From contig NZ_CP046913.1 of NCBI RefSeq assembly GCF_009789675.1, positions 3,162,001 through 3,226,000 of the forward strand: a DNA stretch of 64,000 bases. The letters run 5' to 3'. Below are positions 46,511 to 54,705 of this stretch, piece by piece. Each line of letters opens with the position of its first letter. The first letter of the stretch is position 1. The position numbers were made by a program, and so were the translations under genes. The notes under the pieces were generated by a model. It was not told the origin of the DNA. It made no database searches and was given only the letters and a program-made list of their open reading frames with translations. Source of the DNA: Paraburkholderia acidisoli. Its GTDB lineage: Bacteria; Pseudomonadota; Gammaproteobacteria; Burkholderiales; Burkholderiaceae.

Positions 46511-47728
46511 ATGCCGGCATTTCGCTTCGAAGCCATCGACGCCACGGGCAAGGCGCAAAAAGGCGTACTCGACGCCGACAGCGCCCGCAACGCGCGCGCG
46601 CAACTGCGCGGCCAGGGCCTCACGCCGCTCGTGGTGGAACCGGCCGCGAGCCGCACGCGCGGCGCGCGCCAGCAGCGCCTCGCGCTCGGCCGCAAGCTCT
46701 CGCAGCGCGAGCAGGCCATTCTCACGCGGCAGCTTGCCAGTCTGCTGGTGGCGGGCCTGCCGCTCGGCGAAGCGCTCGCGGTGCTCACGGAGCAGTCCGA
46801 GCGCGACTACATTCGCGAACTGATGGCCGCGATTCGCGCCGAAGTGCTCGGCGGCCATTCGCTCGCCAACGCGCTTTCGCAGCATCCGCGCGACTTCCCC
46901 GACATCTACCGCGCGCTCGTCGCGGCGGGCGAGCACACCGGCAAGCTCGGTCTCGTGCTCTCGCGTCTCGCCGACTACATCGAGCAGCGCAACGCGCTCA
47001 AGCAGAAGATCGTGCTCGCCTTCACGTATCCGGCGATCGTCACGCTCATCGCGTTCGGCATCGTCACGTTCCTGCTGAGCTACGTGGTGCCGCAGGTCGT
47101 GAACGTGTTCGCGAGCACCAAGCAGCAACTGCCGTTTCTCACCATCATGATGATGGCGCTCTCGGGCTTCGTGCGGCACTGGTGGTGGGCCGTGCTGATC
47201 GCGGTGGCGATCGTCGCGTGGATCGTGCGCGCGACCTTGAGCCGGCCGGGACCGCGCCTCGCGTTCGACCGCTGGATGCTCACGGCGCCGCTCGCGGGCA
47301 AGCTCGTGCGCGGCTACAACACGGTGCGGTTCGCGAGCACGCTCGGCATTCTGAGCGCCGCGGGCGTGCCCATTCTGCGCGCGCTGCAGGCGGCCGGCGA
47401 AACGCTCTCGAACAACGCGATGCGCGCCAATATCGACGAAGCCATCGTGCGCGTGCGCGAAGGCACGTCGCTGTCGCGCGCGCTCAACAACACGAAGACG
47501 TTTCCGCCCGTGCTCGTGCATCTGATCCGTTCGGGCGAGGCAACCGGCGACGTCACCACCATGCTCGACCGCGCCGCGGAAGGCGAAGCGCGCGAGCTGG
47601 AGCGCCGCACGATGTTCCTGACGAGCTTGCTGGAGCCGCTCCTGATTCTGGCGATGGGGGGCGTGGTGCTCGTGATCGTGCTCGCGGTGATGCTGCCGAT
47701 CATCGAGTTGAACAATCTCGTGCAGTAA
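46511..47728 (+). CDS. gspF: Type II secretion system inner-membrane protein GspF
   Basis: Polytopic platform protein of 405 residues beginning MPAFRFEAIDATGKAQKG. Two homologous GspF domains are visible, with RQLASLLVAGLPLGEAL in the first and FASTLGILSAAGVPILRAL in the second, and three membrane segments (KIVLAFTYPAIVTLIAFGIV; WWWAVLIAVAIVAWIV; PLLILAMGGVVLVIVLAVML). It follows gspE after 47 bp. Confidence 0.96.
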   Translation: MPAFRFEAIDATGKAQKGVLDADSARNARAQLRGQGLTPLVVEPAASRTRGARQQRLALGRKLSQREQAILTRQLASLLVAGLPLGEALAVLTEQSERDYIRELMAAIRAEVLGGHSLANALSQHPRDFPDIYRALVAAGEHTGKLGLVLSRLADYIEQRNALKQKIVLAFTYPAIVTLIAFGIVTFLLSYVVPQVVNVFASTKQQLPFLTIMMMALSGFVRHWWWAVLIAVAIVAWIVRATLSRPGPRLAFDRWMLTAPLAGKLVRGYNTVRFASTLGILSAAGVPILRALQAAGETLSNNAMRANIDEAIVRVREGTSLSRALNNTKTFPPVLVHLIRSGEATGDVTTMLDRAAEGEARELERRTMFLTSLLEPLLILAMGGVVLVIVLAVMLPIIELNNLVQ

Positions 47729-47788
47729 GCCGGCGGGCAATGGCCGTCTTACTGCGCGGCTTGCGCCACGGGATGGCGCGCGCCGGAA

Positions 47789-48199
47789 TCAGCGCACGTA
47801 GATGGTGGGACCGGCGGCGTTGGCGGGCAGGAAGACTTCCGAGTGCACGCCCTTGCGGTCGACGATGATCGAGCGCGGGCGCACTTCGTAGAGCTTCGAA
47901 TTGGCGTCGAGCGGGCCGCCCAGCGAAATGGCCCGGGCCGGTTCGCCGCCCACGCTCACGATGGCGGCCGCGCCCTGCTGCAGCGCGAGAATGCCGAACA
48001 GGCGAATGTCCTGCGAGGCGCTGCGGTCGAGCTTGCCGCCGAACAGCGTGCCGGCCTGATCGAGCGAAACCGGCGGCTGCGCCGCGGCGGCCTGCACGGG
48101 TGCCTGATGCGCGCTGAGCGTGATCGCCCACCACGTGGCGGTGGCGCAGAACACCGCGAACGCGGCGAGGGACAGGAGGCGGATTTGCAGTGGGTTCAT
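47789..48199 (-). CDS. gspC: GspC-like type II secretion protein, encoded in reverse
   Basis: Bitopic inner-membrane protein of 136 residues. The N-terminal membrane helix (LLSLAAFAVFCATATWWAITL) is followed by a homology-region-like domain LFGILALQQGAAAIVSVGGE, which contacts GspD in other systems. It lacks the PDZ or coiled-coil domain that normally ends GspC, so it is a short form. It is on the opposite strand inside the gsp cluster, between gspF and gspG, and must have its own promoter, probably in the 264-bp gap shared with gspG. Confidence 0.85.
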   Translation of the reverse strand: MNPLQIRLLSLAAFAVFCATATWWAITLSAHQAPVQAAAAQPPVSLDQAGTLFGGKLDRSASQDIRLFGILALQQGAAAIVSVGGEPARAISLGGPLDANSKLYEVRPRSIIVDRKGVHSEVFLPANAAGPTIYVR

Positions 48200-48463
48200 C
48201 CGTTCATTGTACGAAGGTTTATGAAAAATTTGATGTCGCGATGCGGTTCGTCATGCGCGCCGTAATACGCGGAAAGGTTGCGTAAGACATGAGACCGGGG
48301 CGGCGTCGGAAAGCCGTCATCGTGTGACATTACAATGACCCGTCATGCGCGCGCGAACCCGTAAAACGGGGCGCGTTGCGAGCGTGACGAAGTCCAGGCT
48401 GTACCGCAGGCGCGGCGCCCATTGCGCGCGCCGCAACCCAATCCAGAGAGGGAGGAAGTACTC

Positions 48464-48949
48464 ATGTCCATGTGGGCGAATCTACCGAGCCGTCGTGCGC
48501 AAACCGTGGCGGCGCGCGAAGGTCTGCGCGCGCGCCGTCAACGCGGCTTCACGCTCATCGAAATCATGGTGGTGATCGCGATTCTCGGCATTCTCGCCGC
48601 GCTGATCGTGCCGAAGATCATGAGCCGCCCCGACGAAGCACGCCGCGTGGCCGCGAAGCAGGACATCGGCACGATCATGCAGGCAATGAAGCTCTACCGG
48701 CTCGACAACGGCCGCTATCCGACCCAGGACCAGGGCCTGCAATCGCTCGTGCAAAAGCCCACCACCGACCCGGTGCCGAACAACTGGAAGGACGGCGGCT
48801 ATCTCGAGCGCCTGCCCAACGATCCGTGGGGCAACGCGTATCAGTATCTGAATCCGGGCGTGCACGGCGAGATCGACGTGTTCAGCTATGGCGCCGACGG
48901 CAAACCGGGCGGCGAAGGCAACGACGCCGACATCGGGTCGTGGCAATAG
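48464..48949 (+). CDS. gspG: Major pseudopilin GspG
   Basis: Main subunit of the pseudopilus, 161 residues. The prepilin-peptidase site is QRG/FTLIEIMVVIAILGILAA; the leader is longer than usual (about 33 residues). The C-terminus has the calcium-loop region with DPWGNAYQYLNPG and YGADGKPGGEGNDADI. GGAGGAAG lies 8 bp before this ATG, which rejects an ATG 14 codons upstream. First gene of the second plus-strand block. Confidence 0.95.
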   Translation: MSMWANLPSRRAQTVAAREGLRARRQRGFTLIEIMVVIAILGILAALIVPKIMSRPDEARRVAAKQDIGTIMQAMKLYRLDNGRYPTQDQGLQSLVQKPTTDPVPNNWKDGGYLERLPNDPWGNAYQYLNPGVHGEIDVFSYGADGKPGGEGNDADIGSWQ

Positions 48950-49061
48950 CGTTGTGAGCGGCCGCGCACGGCGCGGCCCGCTCGTCTGACGTCGATAGAC
49001 AAGACACCCGCCCACGCGCCCCGCAACGCCATTCCTCCGAACTCCGTCCCCGATCCTGCCC

Positions 49062-49574
49062 ATGCCTGAGCGCCGTTCTCCGATCAGCCGATCCCGTCGC
49101 CGTCCGCGCACGCCTGCGCGCGCGGCGGGCTTCACGCTGCTCGAAATGCTCGTCGTGCTGCTGATCGCGGGGCTGCTCGTGTCGCTCGCGTCGCTCTCGC
49201 TCACGCGCAATCCGCGCACCGATCTGAACGAAGAGGCGCAGCGGCTCGCGCTGCTGTTCGAGTCGGCCGGCGACGAAGCCCAGGTGCGCGCGCGGCCGAT
49301 CGCGTGGCAGCCGCTCTCGGGCGGCTTTCGCTTCGACGTGCGCACCGAGGACGGCTGGCGCCCGCTGCGCGACGACCTGCTCGGCCCGCGCCGCTGGGAC
49401 GGCGGCGTGACGGGCGTGGCGATCACGTATCCGGGCGGCGGCGACGACACCCGCGCGAGCCGTCTCGTGTTCGGCACCGAAGCCGTGGACGTGCCGGTGC
49501 AGGTCACGCTCTACTCGGCGGCCGGCCGCGCGACGATCGTCGGCACCGGCACCGGCCGCTACGAGGTGCGCTGA
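49062..49574 (+). CDS. gspH: Minor pseudopilin GspH
   Basis: Minor pseudopilin of 170 residues with cleavage site AAG/FTLLEMLVVLLIAGLLVS after a 23-residue arginine-rich leader. The rest is a variable beta domain. The gene is 112 bp after gspG and followed by gspI within two bases. Confidence 0.9.
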   Translation: MPERRSPISRSRRRPRTPARAAGFTLLEMLVVLLIAGLLVSLASLSLTRNPRTDLNEEAQRLALLFESAGDEAQVRARPIAWQPLSGGFRFDVRTEDGWRPLRDDLLGPRRWDGGVTGVAITYPGGGDDTRASRLVFGTEAVDVPVQVTLYSAAGRATIVGTGTGRYEVR

Positions 49575-49576
49575 GC

Positions 49577-50041
49577 ATGCGTCGCGCTAACGGCATGAAC
49601 AGGCATACGCGCGAGCGTATCGATACGCGACTGAAGCATCGCGCCGGTGTGCGCACGCGCCAGGCCACGCCCGCGCGCGGCTTCACCATGATCGAAGTGC
49701 TGGTCGCGCTCGCGATCGTCGCCATCGCGCTCGCGGCTTCGCTGCGCGCCGTGGGCAGTCTCGCCGCGAGCGAAGCCGATCTGCACGATCGCCTGCTCGC
49801 GGGCTGGAGCGCCGACAACACGCTCGCGCAACTGAGCCTCGCCCATACCTGGCCGGACCTCGGCGAGCGCCGCTTCGACTGCTCGCAGGGCAACCTGCGC
49901 CTCACCTGCACGCAGCACGTGACGGCCACGCCCAACCCCATTTTTCGCCGCGTGGAGGTGTCGGTGACGACGCCCGGCCGCGCCGGCAATCTCGCGCAAC
50001 TCGTCACGGTGCTCGGCAATGAAACGAACCGATCGCTGTGA
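49577..50041 (+). CDS. gspI: Minor pseudopilin GspI
   Basis: Minor pseudopilin of 154 residues that helps form the pseudopilus tip. The cleavage site is ARG/FTMIEVLVALAIVAIALAA after a basic leader. The central part (LAQLSLAHTWPDLGERRFDC) is typical. The ATG follows the gspH stop by two bases; an ATG six codons later is the alternative. Its 3' end overlaps gspJ by 23 bp. Confidence 0.92.
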   Translation: MRRANGMNRHTRERIDTRLKHRAGVRTRQATPARGFTMIEVLVALAIVAIALAASLRAVGSLAASEADLHDRLLAGWSADNTLAQLSLAHTWPDLGERRFDCSQGNLRLTCTQHVTATPNPIFRRVEVSVTTPGRAGNLAQLVTVLGNETNRSL

Positions 50042-50714
50042 CCGCCCGCGCGGGCGCGCGCGCTCCCGCCGGTACGGCGCGCGCGGCTTCACGCTCATCG
50101 AACTGCTCGTCGCCATCGCCATTCTCGCCGTGGTGGCGCTGCTCGCGTGGCGCGGGCTCGACCAGATCATGCGCGGGCGCGACGTGCTCACGCGCTCGAT
50201 GGCCGAGGAACGCGTGTTCGCGCAGATGTTCGACCAGATGCGCATCGACGCGCGCGAAGCCGCTTCCGACGACGAAGCGGCCGGCCTCGCCATCTCCCTC
50301 GAAGGCGGCGCGCTGCAGATCGTGCGCGCGTTCGCCGTGCCGCCCGGCGCGGCGCCGCGGCTGCAAGTCGTGCGCTACCGCGTGCAGGACGGCCAGGTCG
50401 TGCGTTACGCCTCGCCGCCGCTCGCCAACCTCGGCCAGCTGCGCAGCGCGTTGCGCGGCGAGAGCGGCAACTGGAGCGCCTTGCCGATGATGCGCGGTGT
50501 GGACTCGATCAGCGCGCGCCTCTACGTGCCCAAGACGGGCTGGACCTCGAACATGCAGGACGTGCGCGCGCAGCTCACCGGCAACAACAACGGCGCGAAG
50601 GTGCCGCAGCTCGGCAATGCGCCGATCCCGCGTTCCGTGACGGGCGTGCAGGTGAGCGTGGGTTCGCACTCGCTCGCGCACGTGGTCACGCGCATCTTCC
50701 TCGTGGGCGAATGA
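50019..50714 (+). CDS. gspJ: Minor pseudopilin GspJ
   Basis: Tip pseudopilin of 231 residues. The cleavage site is ARG/FTLIELLVAIAILAVVALLA, followed by WRGLDQIMRGRDVLT as in other GspJ proteins. It overlaps gspI at its start and gspK at its stop, so gspI-J-K form a coupled unit that matches the known tip complex of their products. Confidence 0.94.
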   Translation: MKRTDRCDRPRGRARSRRYGARGFTLIELLVAIAILAVVALLAWRGLDQIMRGRDVLTRSMAEERVFAQMFDQMRIDAREAASDDEAAGLAISLEGGALQIVRAFAVPPGAAPRLQVVRYRVQDGQVVRYASPPLANLGQLRSALRGESGNWSALPMMRGVDSISARLYVPKTGWTSNMQDVRAQLTGNNNGAKVPQLGNAPIPRSVTGVQVSVGSHSLAHVVTRIFLVGE

Positions 50715-51847
50715 CGATGCGCGCGCAACCGTTTCCCGTTCGCCGGCGCTCGCGCAACCGCGCACGTCCCAGCACGCGCAAAGCCGCGGGCAAAGGCGCG
50801 GCCATCATCACCGCGTTGCTCGTGGTCGCGCTCTCGGCCATTCTGGTTTCGGGCATGCTGTGGCGCCAGCAGGTGCAGTTGCGGCGCATCGAGAATCAGC
50901 GGCTGCTCGCGCAGGCGCAGTGGATCGCGCGCGGCGCGCTCGACTGGACGCGTCTCGTGCTGCGCTCGGAAGCCGACACCTCGGCGGGCATCACCTATCT
51001 CGGCGGCACATGGGGCGTGCCGGTCGCGAAAACGCGCTTGTCCGACTTCCTCGGCCAGATCGGCGAGGTGCGCGCCGACCAGGGCGCGGACACGTACCTC
51101 TCCGGCTCGATCGAAGACGCGCAGGCGCGCTTCAATTTGCGCGATCTCGTGGCCATCTCGGCACCGGGCATGCTGCAACTCAACGTCACCGAAATCGAGT
51201 CGTTCGCGCGGCTGCTCGCGATCGTCGGGCTCGACGGCTCGCTCGCGAAAAACACGGCCACCTATCTGCGCTCGAGTCTCGCCTATTCGGCCACGCGCTA
51301 CCAGGCGCAGAGCACGAGCAACGGCACGCAGTCGCAGCAGCTCGCGGGCGGCGGCGGTCAGGGCGGCGCGAATTTCACCAGCAATCCCGGTCTCGCCGAT
51401 GCCGGCAGCAACAGCGCCGTCGCGCCGCTGCAAATGACGAGCGTCGACTCGCTGCTCGACGTGCCCGGCTTCACGGCCGACGCCGTCGCGCGCCTGCGCC
51501 CGTTCGTCACGATATTGCCGACGGCCACGCCCGTGAACATGAACACCGCGAGCGCCGAAGTCGTGGCCGCCGTGGTGCCGGGCATGAACGTCTCGCAGGC
51601 GCAGGGCTTCGTCGCGCGCCGTCAAACCGTGTTCTTCCACAATGTCGGCGACGTGCAACTCGCGCTGCAAGGCTCGGGCGTGCAGCAGACCACCATCGAC
51701 ACCACGCAGCTCGACGTCAACACGAGTTATTTTCTGGTGCATGGCCGCGTGCAGCACGAGCGCGCCGTCGTGGACCGGACCACGCTCGTGTGGCGCGATC
51801 CGCTCACCCATACGACGCGCATCGTGCGCGTGCGCGACGAACCATGA
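50711..51847 (+). CDS. gspK: Type II secretion tip protein GspK
   Basis: Large minor pseudopilin of 378 residues capping the pseudopilus. The leader ends at GKG/AAIITALLVVALSAILVS; as in other GspK proteins no glutamate stands at position 5. The large alpha domain contains DAQARFNLRDLV and two helix-hairpin-type parts with NMNTASAEVVAAVVPG. A Gly/Gln-rich loop (QSQQLAGGGGQGGANF) is inserted. The start overlaps the gspJ stop (ATGA). Confidence 0.93.
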   Translation: MTMRAQPFPVRRRSRNRARPSTRKAAGKGAAIITALLVVALSAILVSGMLWRQQVQLRRIENQRLLAQAQWIARGALDWTRLVLRSEADTSAGITYLGGTWGVPVAKTRLSDFLGQIGEVRADQGADTYLSGSIEDAQARFNLRDLVAISAPGMLQLNVTEIESFARLLAIVGLDGSLAKNTATYLRSSLAYSATRYQAQSTSNGTQSQQLAGGGGQGGANFTSNPGLADAGSNSAVAPLQMTSVDSLLDVPGFTADAVARLRPFVTILPTATPVNMNTASAEVVAAVVPGMNVSQAQGFVARRQTVFFHNVGDVQLALQGSGVQQTTIDTTQLDVNTSYFLVHGRVQHERAVVDRTTLVWRDPLTHTTRIVRVRDEP

Positions 51848-51887
51848 AGCCGTCTTTGTCCACCATCGTCATTGAAAAGAGGTGCGT

Positions 51888-53285
51888 TTGAGCACGCTGA
51901 TCGTTCTCATGCCGCCCCGCGACCCGGCGGTTCATTCGCAGGAATGGCAGCTCCCCGAGCTGCCGTTCGTCCTGCTCGACAAGGCGGGCCACAGCCAGCG
52001 CGCCGGTCGCTCGACGCTCGGCCTGCTGCCGAAGGCGTCGGCCACCATCATGCTGATCGCCGCGCGCGACCTGCTCACGCTCGCCGCCGTGGTGCCGCCG
52101 CTCAAGGGTCCGCGGCTGCGCCAGGCGCTGCCGAACGTGGTCGAGGATCATCTGATCCAGGACGCGCAGACCTGCCATCTGGCGCTCGATCCGCAGCGTC
52201 TCGCCGACGGGCGCCAGATCGTCACGGCCATCGACCGCGGCTGGTTCCGCTTCCTCGTCGAGGCGTTCACGAGCGCCGGGCATCGCAACCTGCGCGCGGT
52301 GCCGGTGTCGCGCTGCCTGCCCGTGCCCGAAGTCGCGCCGCCCGCGGTGGCCTCGCCGGAACCGGCCGAAGCGATCGCGGCCACGGCGCCGAACGCGAGC
52401 GCGGCCAGCGCGAAGACCGTGGTCGCCGACGTGCCCGCGCTCGAACCCGTCACGGCCTGCGTGCTCGGCCCCGTGATCTCGACCGCGCCCGCGCTGCTCG
52501 CGGGCGTGGCGCCGGAACAATCGGCGGTGGCCGTGCAAACGGCGCTCGAAATCGCGGTCGTGCGCGGCGCGCTCGCCGAAGGGTTCGCCGTGCCGGCCGC
52601 GAGCGTGGCCGCCACGGTCACGGCGCTCGCCGGTGCCGCGCCGCTCACCTCGTGGGTGCTGACCAATCTGCCGGGCGAACCGGCCAGCGCTGCCGCCCGC
52701 GCGGCGCTGGTCGCCACGCTGCCCGGCGCGCAGACGCTCGCGTTCGAGGCGCTCGCGCGCCGCGCGCTCGCCTGCCGCTTCGACCTGTGCCAGTTCGAGT
52801 TCGCCGCGCAGCCGTGGCGTCTGGACCGCGCGACGTTGCGCCGTCTGCGCGTGCCCATCGCGCTGGTGGTCGCGTCGCTGGTGGTGGCCATCGTCGGCGC
52901 GAACGTGCAGTGGCTCATGATGGCGCGCCAGCGCGACGCCATCAGCACGCAAATGACGGAACTGCTGCTCAACGCGTTCCCGAAAACGACGGTCGTGCTC
53001 GACCCCGCCGGGCAGATGTCGCGCCAGCTCCAGCAACTGCGTCTCGCGGCCGGCGAGCCTTCGCCCGACGACTTCCTCGCGCTAGCCGACACCTTCGCGC
53101 GTTCGCTCGGCCCCGTGCCCGTGAACGGCATCGCCGCGCTCGACTATCACGACCGGCGGCTGGAGGTGACCTTCAAGCCGGGCGTCAATGTCGATGCCGA
53201 TCTCACCAAACGCCTCGCGCGTAACGGCCTCGCGGGCACCCAGGATTCAAGCACCGGTAAATGGACCATCAGGAGCGCATCGTGA
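51888..53285 (+). CDS. gspL: Type II secretion system protein GspL
   Basis: Inner-membrane protein of 465 residues linking GspE to GspM. The cytoplasmic actin-like domain (STLIVLMPPRDP...) is followed by a membrane helix (IALVVASLVVAIVGANVQWL) and a periplasmic ferredoxin-like domain. An alanine-rich region replaces parts of the canonical cytoplasmic domain. AGAGG is 5 bp before the TTG start; a GTG two codons upstream overlaps that site and is less likely. Confidence 0.9.
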   Translation: MSTLIVLMPPRDPAVHSQEWQLPELPFVLLDKAGHSQRAGRSTLGLLPKASATIMLIAARDLLTLAAVVPPLKGPRLRQALPNVVEDHLIQDAQTCHLALDPQRLADGRQIVTAIDRGWFRFLVEAFTSAGHRNLRAVPVSRCLPVPEVAPPAVASPEPAEAIAATAPNASAASAKTVVADVPALEPVTACVLGPVISTAPALLAGVAPEQSAVAVQTALEIAVVRGALAEGFAVPAASVAATVTALAGAAPLTSWVLTNLPGEPASAAARAALVATLPGAQTLAFEALARRALACRFDLCQFEFAAQPWRLDRATLRRLRVPIALVVASLVVAIVGANVQWLMMARQRDAISTQMTELLLNAFPKTTVVLDPAGQMSRQLQQLRLAAGEPSPDDFLALADTFARSLGPVPVNGIAALDYHDRRLEVTFKPGVNVDADLTKRLARNGLAGTQDSSTGKWTIRSAS

Positions 53286-53800
53286 AGACAACGGCTTTGG
53301 GCGGCGCATGGGCCGAAATCTGGACCGACTTCTGGGAAGCGCGGGCGCCGCGCGAGAAAGTGCTGCTCTCGTGGGGCGGCGCGGTGCTCGCGCTGGCGAT
53401 CGGCTATTCGGTGCTGTGGGAACCGGCGGCGGACGGCCGCGCGCGCCTGCGCGAGAGCTTGCCCGCCATGCAGCGTCAACTCGCGCTGATGACGGCGCAG
53501 GCCGACGAGGCGCGCACGCTCACGGGCGCGGCGGCGAGCGTCGCGCCGAGCGGCCAGGCGCTGCGCGACGCGCTCACGGCGTCGCTCACCGACCATGGTC
53601 TCGGCGGCGCGCAGGTGCAGCTGATCGGCACGACGGTGCAGGTGCAGATCAAGAACGCGTCGTTCCCGGCGTTCGCCCTGTGGCTCGACGACGTACGCAA
53701 GCAGTTCAAGGTGCAGGCGGTCGAGGCGCACATCACCGCGCTCAAGACCGACGGTCAGGTCGACCTGACGGCCTCGATGCAGCCCGCCAACACGCGCTGA
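53282..53800 (+). CDS. gspM: Type II secretion system protein GspM
   Basis: Bitopic inner-membrane partner of GspL, 172 residues. A short cytoplasmic part (WTDFWEARAPREKVLLSWGG) precedes one membrane helix (AVLALAIGYSVLW) and a periplasmic domain. The GTG overlaps the gspL stop (GTGA), with AGGAG upstream; an in-frame ATG seven codons earlier exists but has no good ribosome binding site. Confidence 0.91.
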   Translation: MKTTALGGAWAEIWTDFWEARAPREKVLLSWGGAVLALAIGYSVLWEPAADGRARLRESLPAMQRQLALMTAQADEARTLTGAAASVAPSGQALRDALTASLTDHGLGGAQVQLIGTTVQVQIKNASFPAFALWLDDVRKQFKVQAVEAHITALKTDGQVDLTASMQPANTR

Positions 53801-53810
53801 GGACCGAGGC

Positions 53811-54590
53811 ATGAGTTACTGGATGCGGCGCCTGCGCGCCGTGGTGCCCTGGTTGATCGTGGGCGTGGTGTCGTGCGGGGTCGTGCTGCTCGCGCGCCTG
53901 CCTGCCGCGTGGATCGCGCCGCAGTTCGCGCGCGTGACGCAAGGACACGTCAATCTCGTCGACGCAGAAGGTTCGCTCTGGCACGGCTCCGCCACGCTGA
54001 TGCTGGCCGCGGGCCGCGACGCGAGCGGCGCGACGCTGCTGCCGGGCCGGATCGTCTGGCGCACGGCGTTCTGGCCGCTGTTCACGGGCCGCGTGCGCAT
54101 GACGATGCTGCAAACCGAGGCGATGCCCGACGCCATCACGCTCGACGCCACGCCGCGCGGCGCGAACGTGAGCGCGGGCGGTATCGCCGTGCCGGCTTCG
54201 CTGCTCGCGGGGCTGGGCGCGCCGTTCAACACGCTCAATTTCGACGGCAACGTGCGGCTCTCGTGGAGCGACTGGCGCGTGTTCGGCAACGACGCGTTCG
54301 GCCGCCTGACCGTCTCGCTCGCCGACATGAGTTCGCGCGTCTCGCTCGTGAAGCCGCTCGGCACGTATCAGGTGGTGTTGCAGGCGCAAGGCGCGGCGTC
54401 CACGCTCGATCTGTCGACGCAAAAAGGCCCGCTCATGCTCGAAGGCCACGGCACGTTTTCGCAGACGATGGCGTCGTTTGCGGGCACCGCGAGCGCCGCG
54501 CCCGATCAGCGCGACAATCTCGCGGGCTTGCTGAATCTGCTGGGCCGGCCGATCTCGCCGGGCACGGTGGCGCTGACGTTCGTGCACTGA
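53811..54590 (+). CDS. gspN: Type II secretion system protein GspN
   Basis: Accessory protein of 259 residues with one N-terminal membrane helix (AVVPWLIVGVVSCGVVLLA) and a periplasmic beta-rich domain; the segment GSLWHGSATLML is typical of GspN. Not all type II systems have it. It ends the operon, with a terminator hairpin 50 bp downstream. Confidence 0.9.
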   Translation: MSYWMRRLRAVVPWLIVGVVSCGVVLLARLPAAWIAPQFARVTQGHVNLVDAEGSLWHGSATLMLAAGRDASGATLLPGRIVWRTAFWPLFTGRVRMTMLQTEAMPDAITLDATPRGANVSAGGIAVPASLLAGLGAPFNTLNFDGNVRLSWSDWRVFGNDAFGRLTVSLADMSSRVSLVKPLGTYQVVLQAQGAASTLDLSTQKGPLMLEGHGTFSQTMASFAGTASAAPDQRDNLAGLLNLLGRPISPGTVALTFVH

Positions 54591-54640
54591 GGCGCGCCAA
54601 GGCGCGCTGAACGCATCGAAATGCGCGGCACGGAAACGAC

Positions 54641-54673
54641 GAAGGGCGGCTCGCGCAAGGCAAGCCGCCCTTC
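54641..54673. terminator. Bidirectional terminator between gspN and the efflux gene
   Basis: GAAGGGCGGCT and AGCCGCCCTTC form a perfect 11-bp stem with an 11-base loop. A T-rich tail (TTGTTTA) follows on plus. It separates two convergent genes. Confidence 0.85.
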
Positions 54674-54705
54674 TTGTTTATCGGCGATGAATACGGTCGC
54701 GCCGT

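Noticed and set aside
53543..53800. Possible frameshift between gspL and gspM
   Set aside because: The overlap GTGA with AGGAG upstream explains the frame change as normal translational coupling of two genes.
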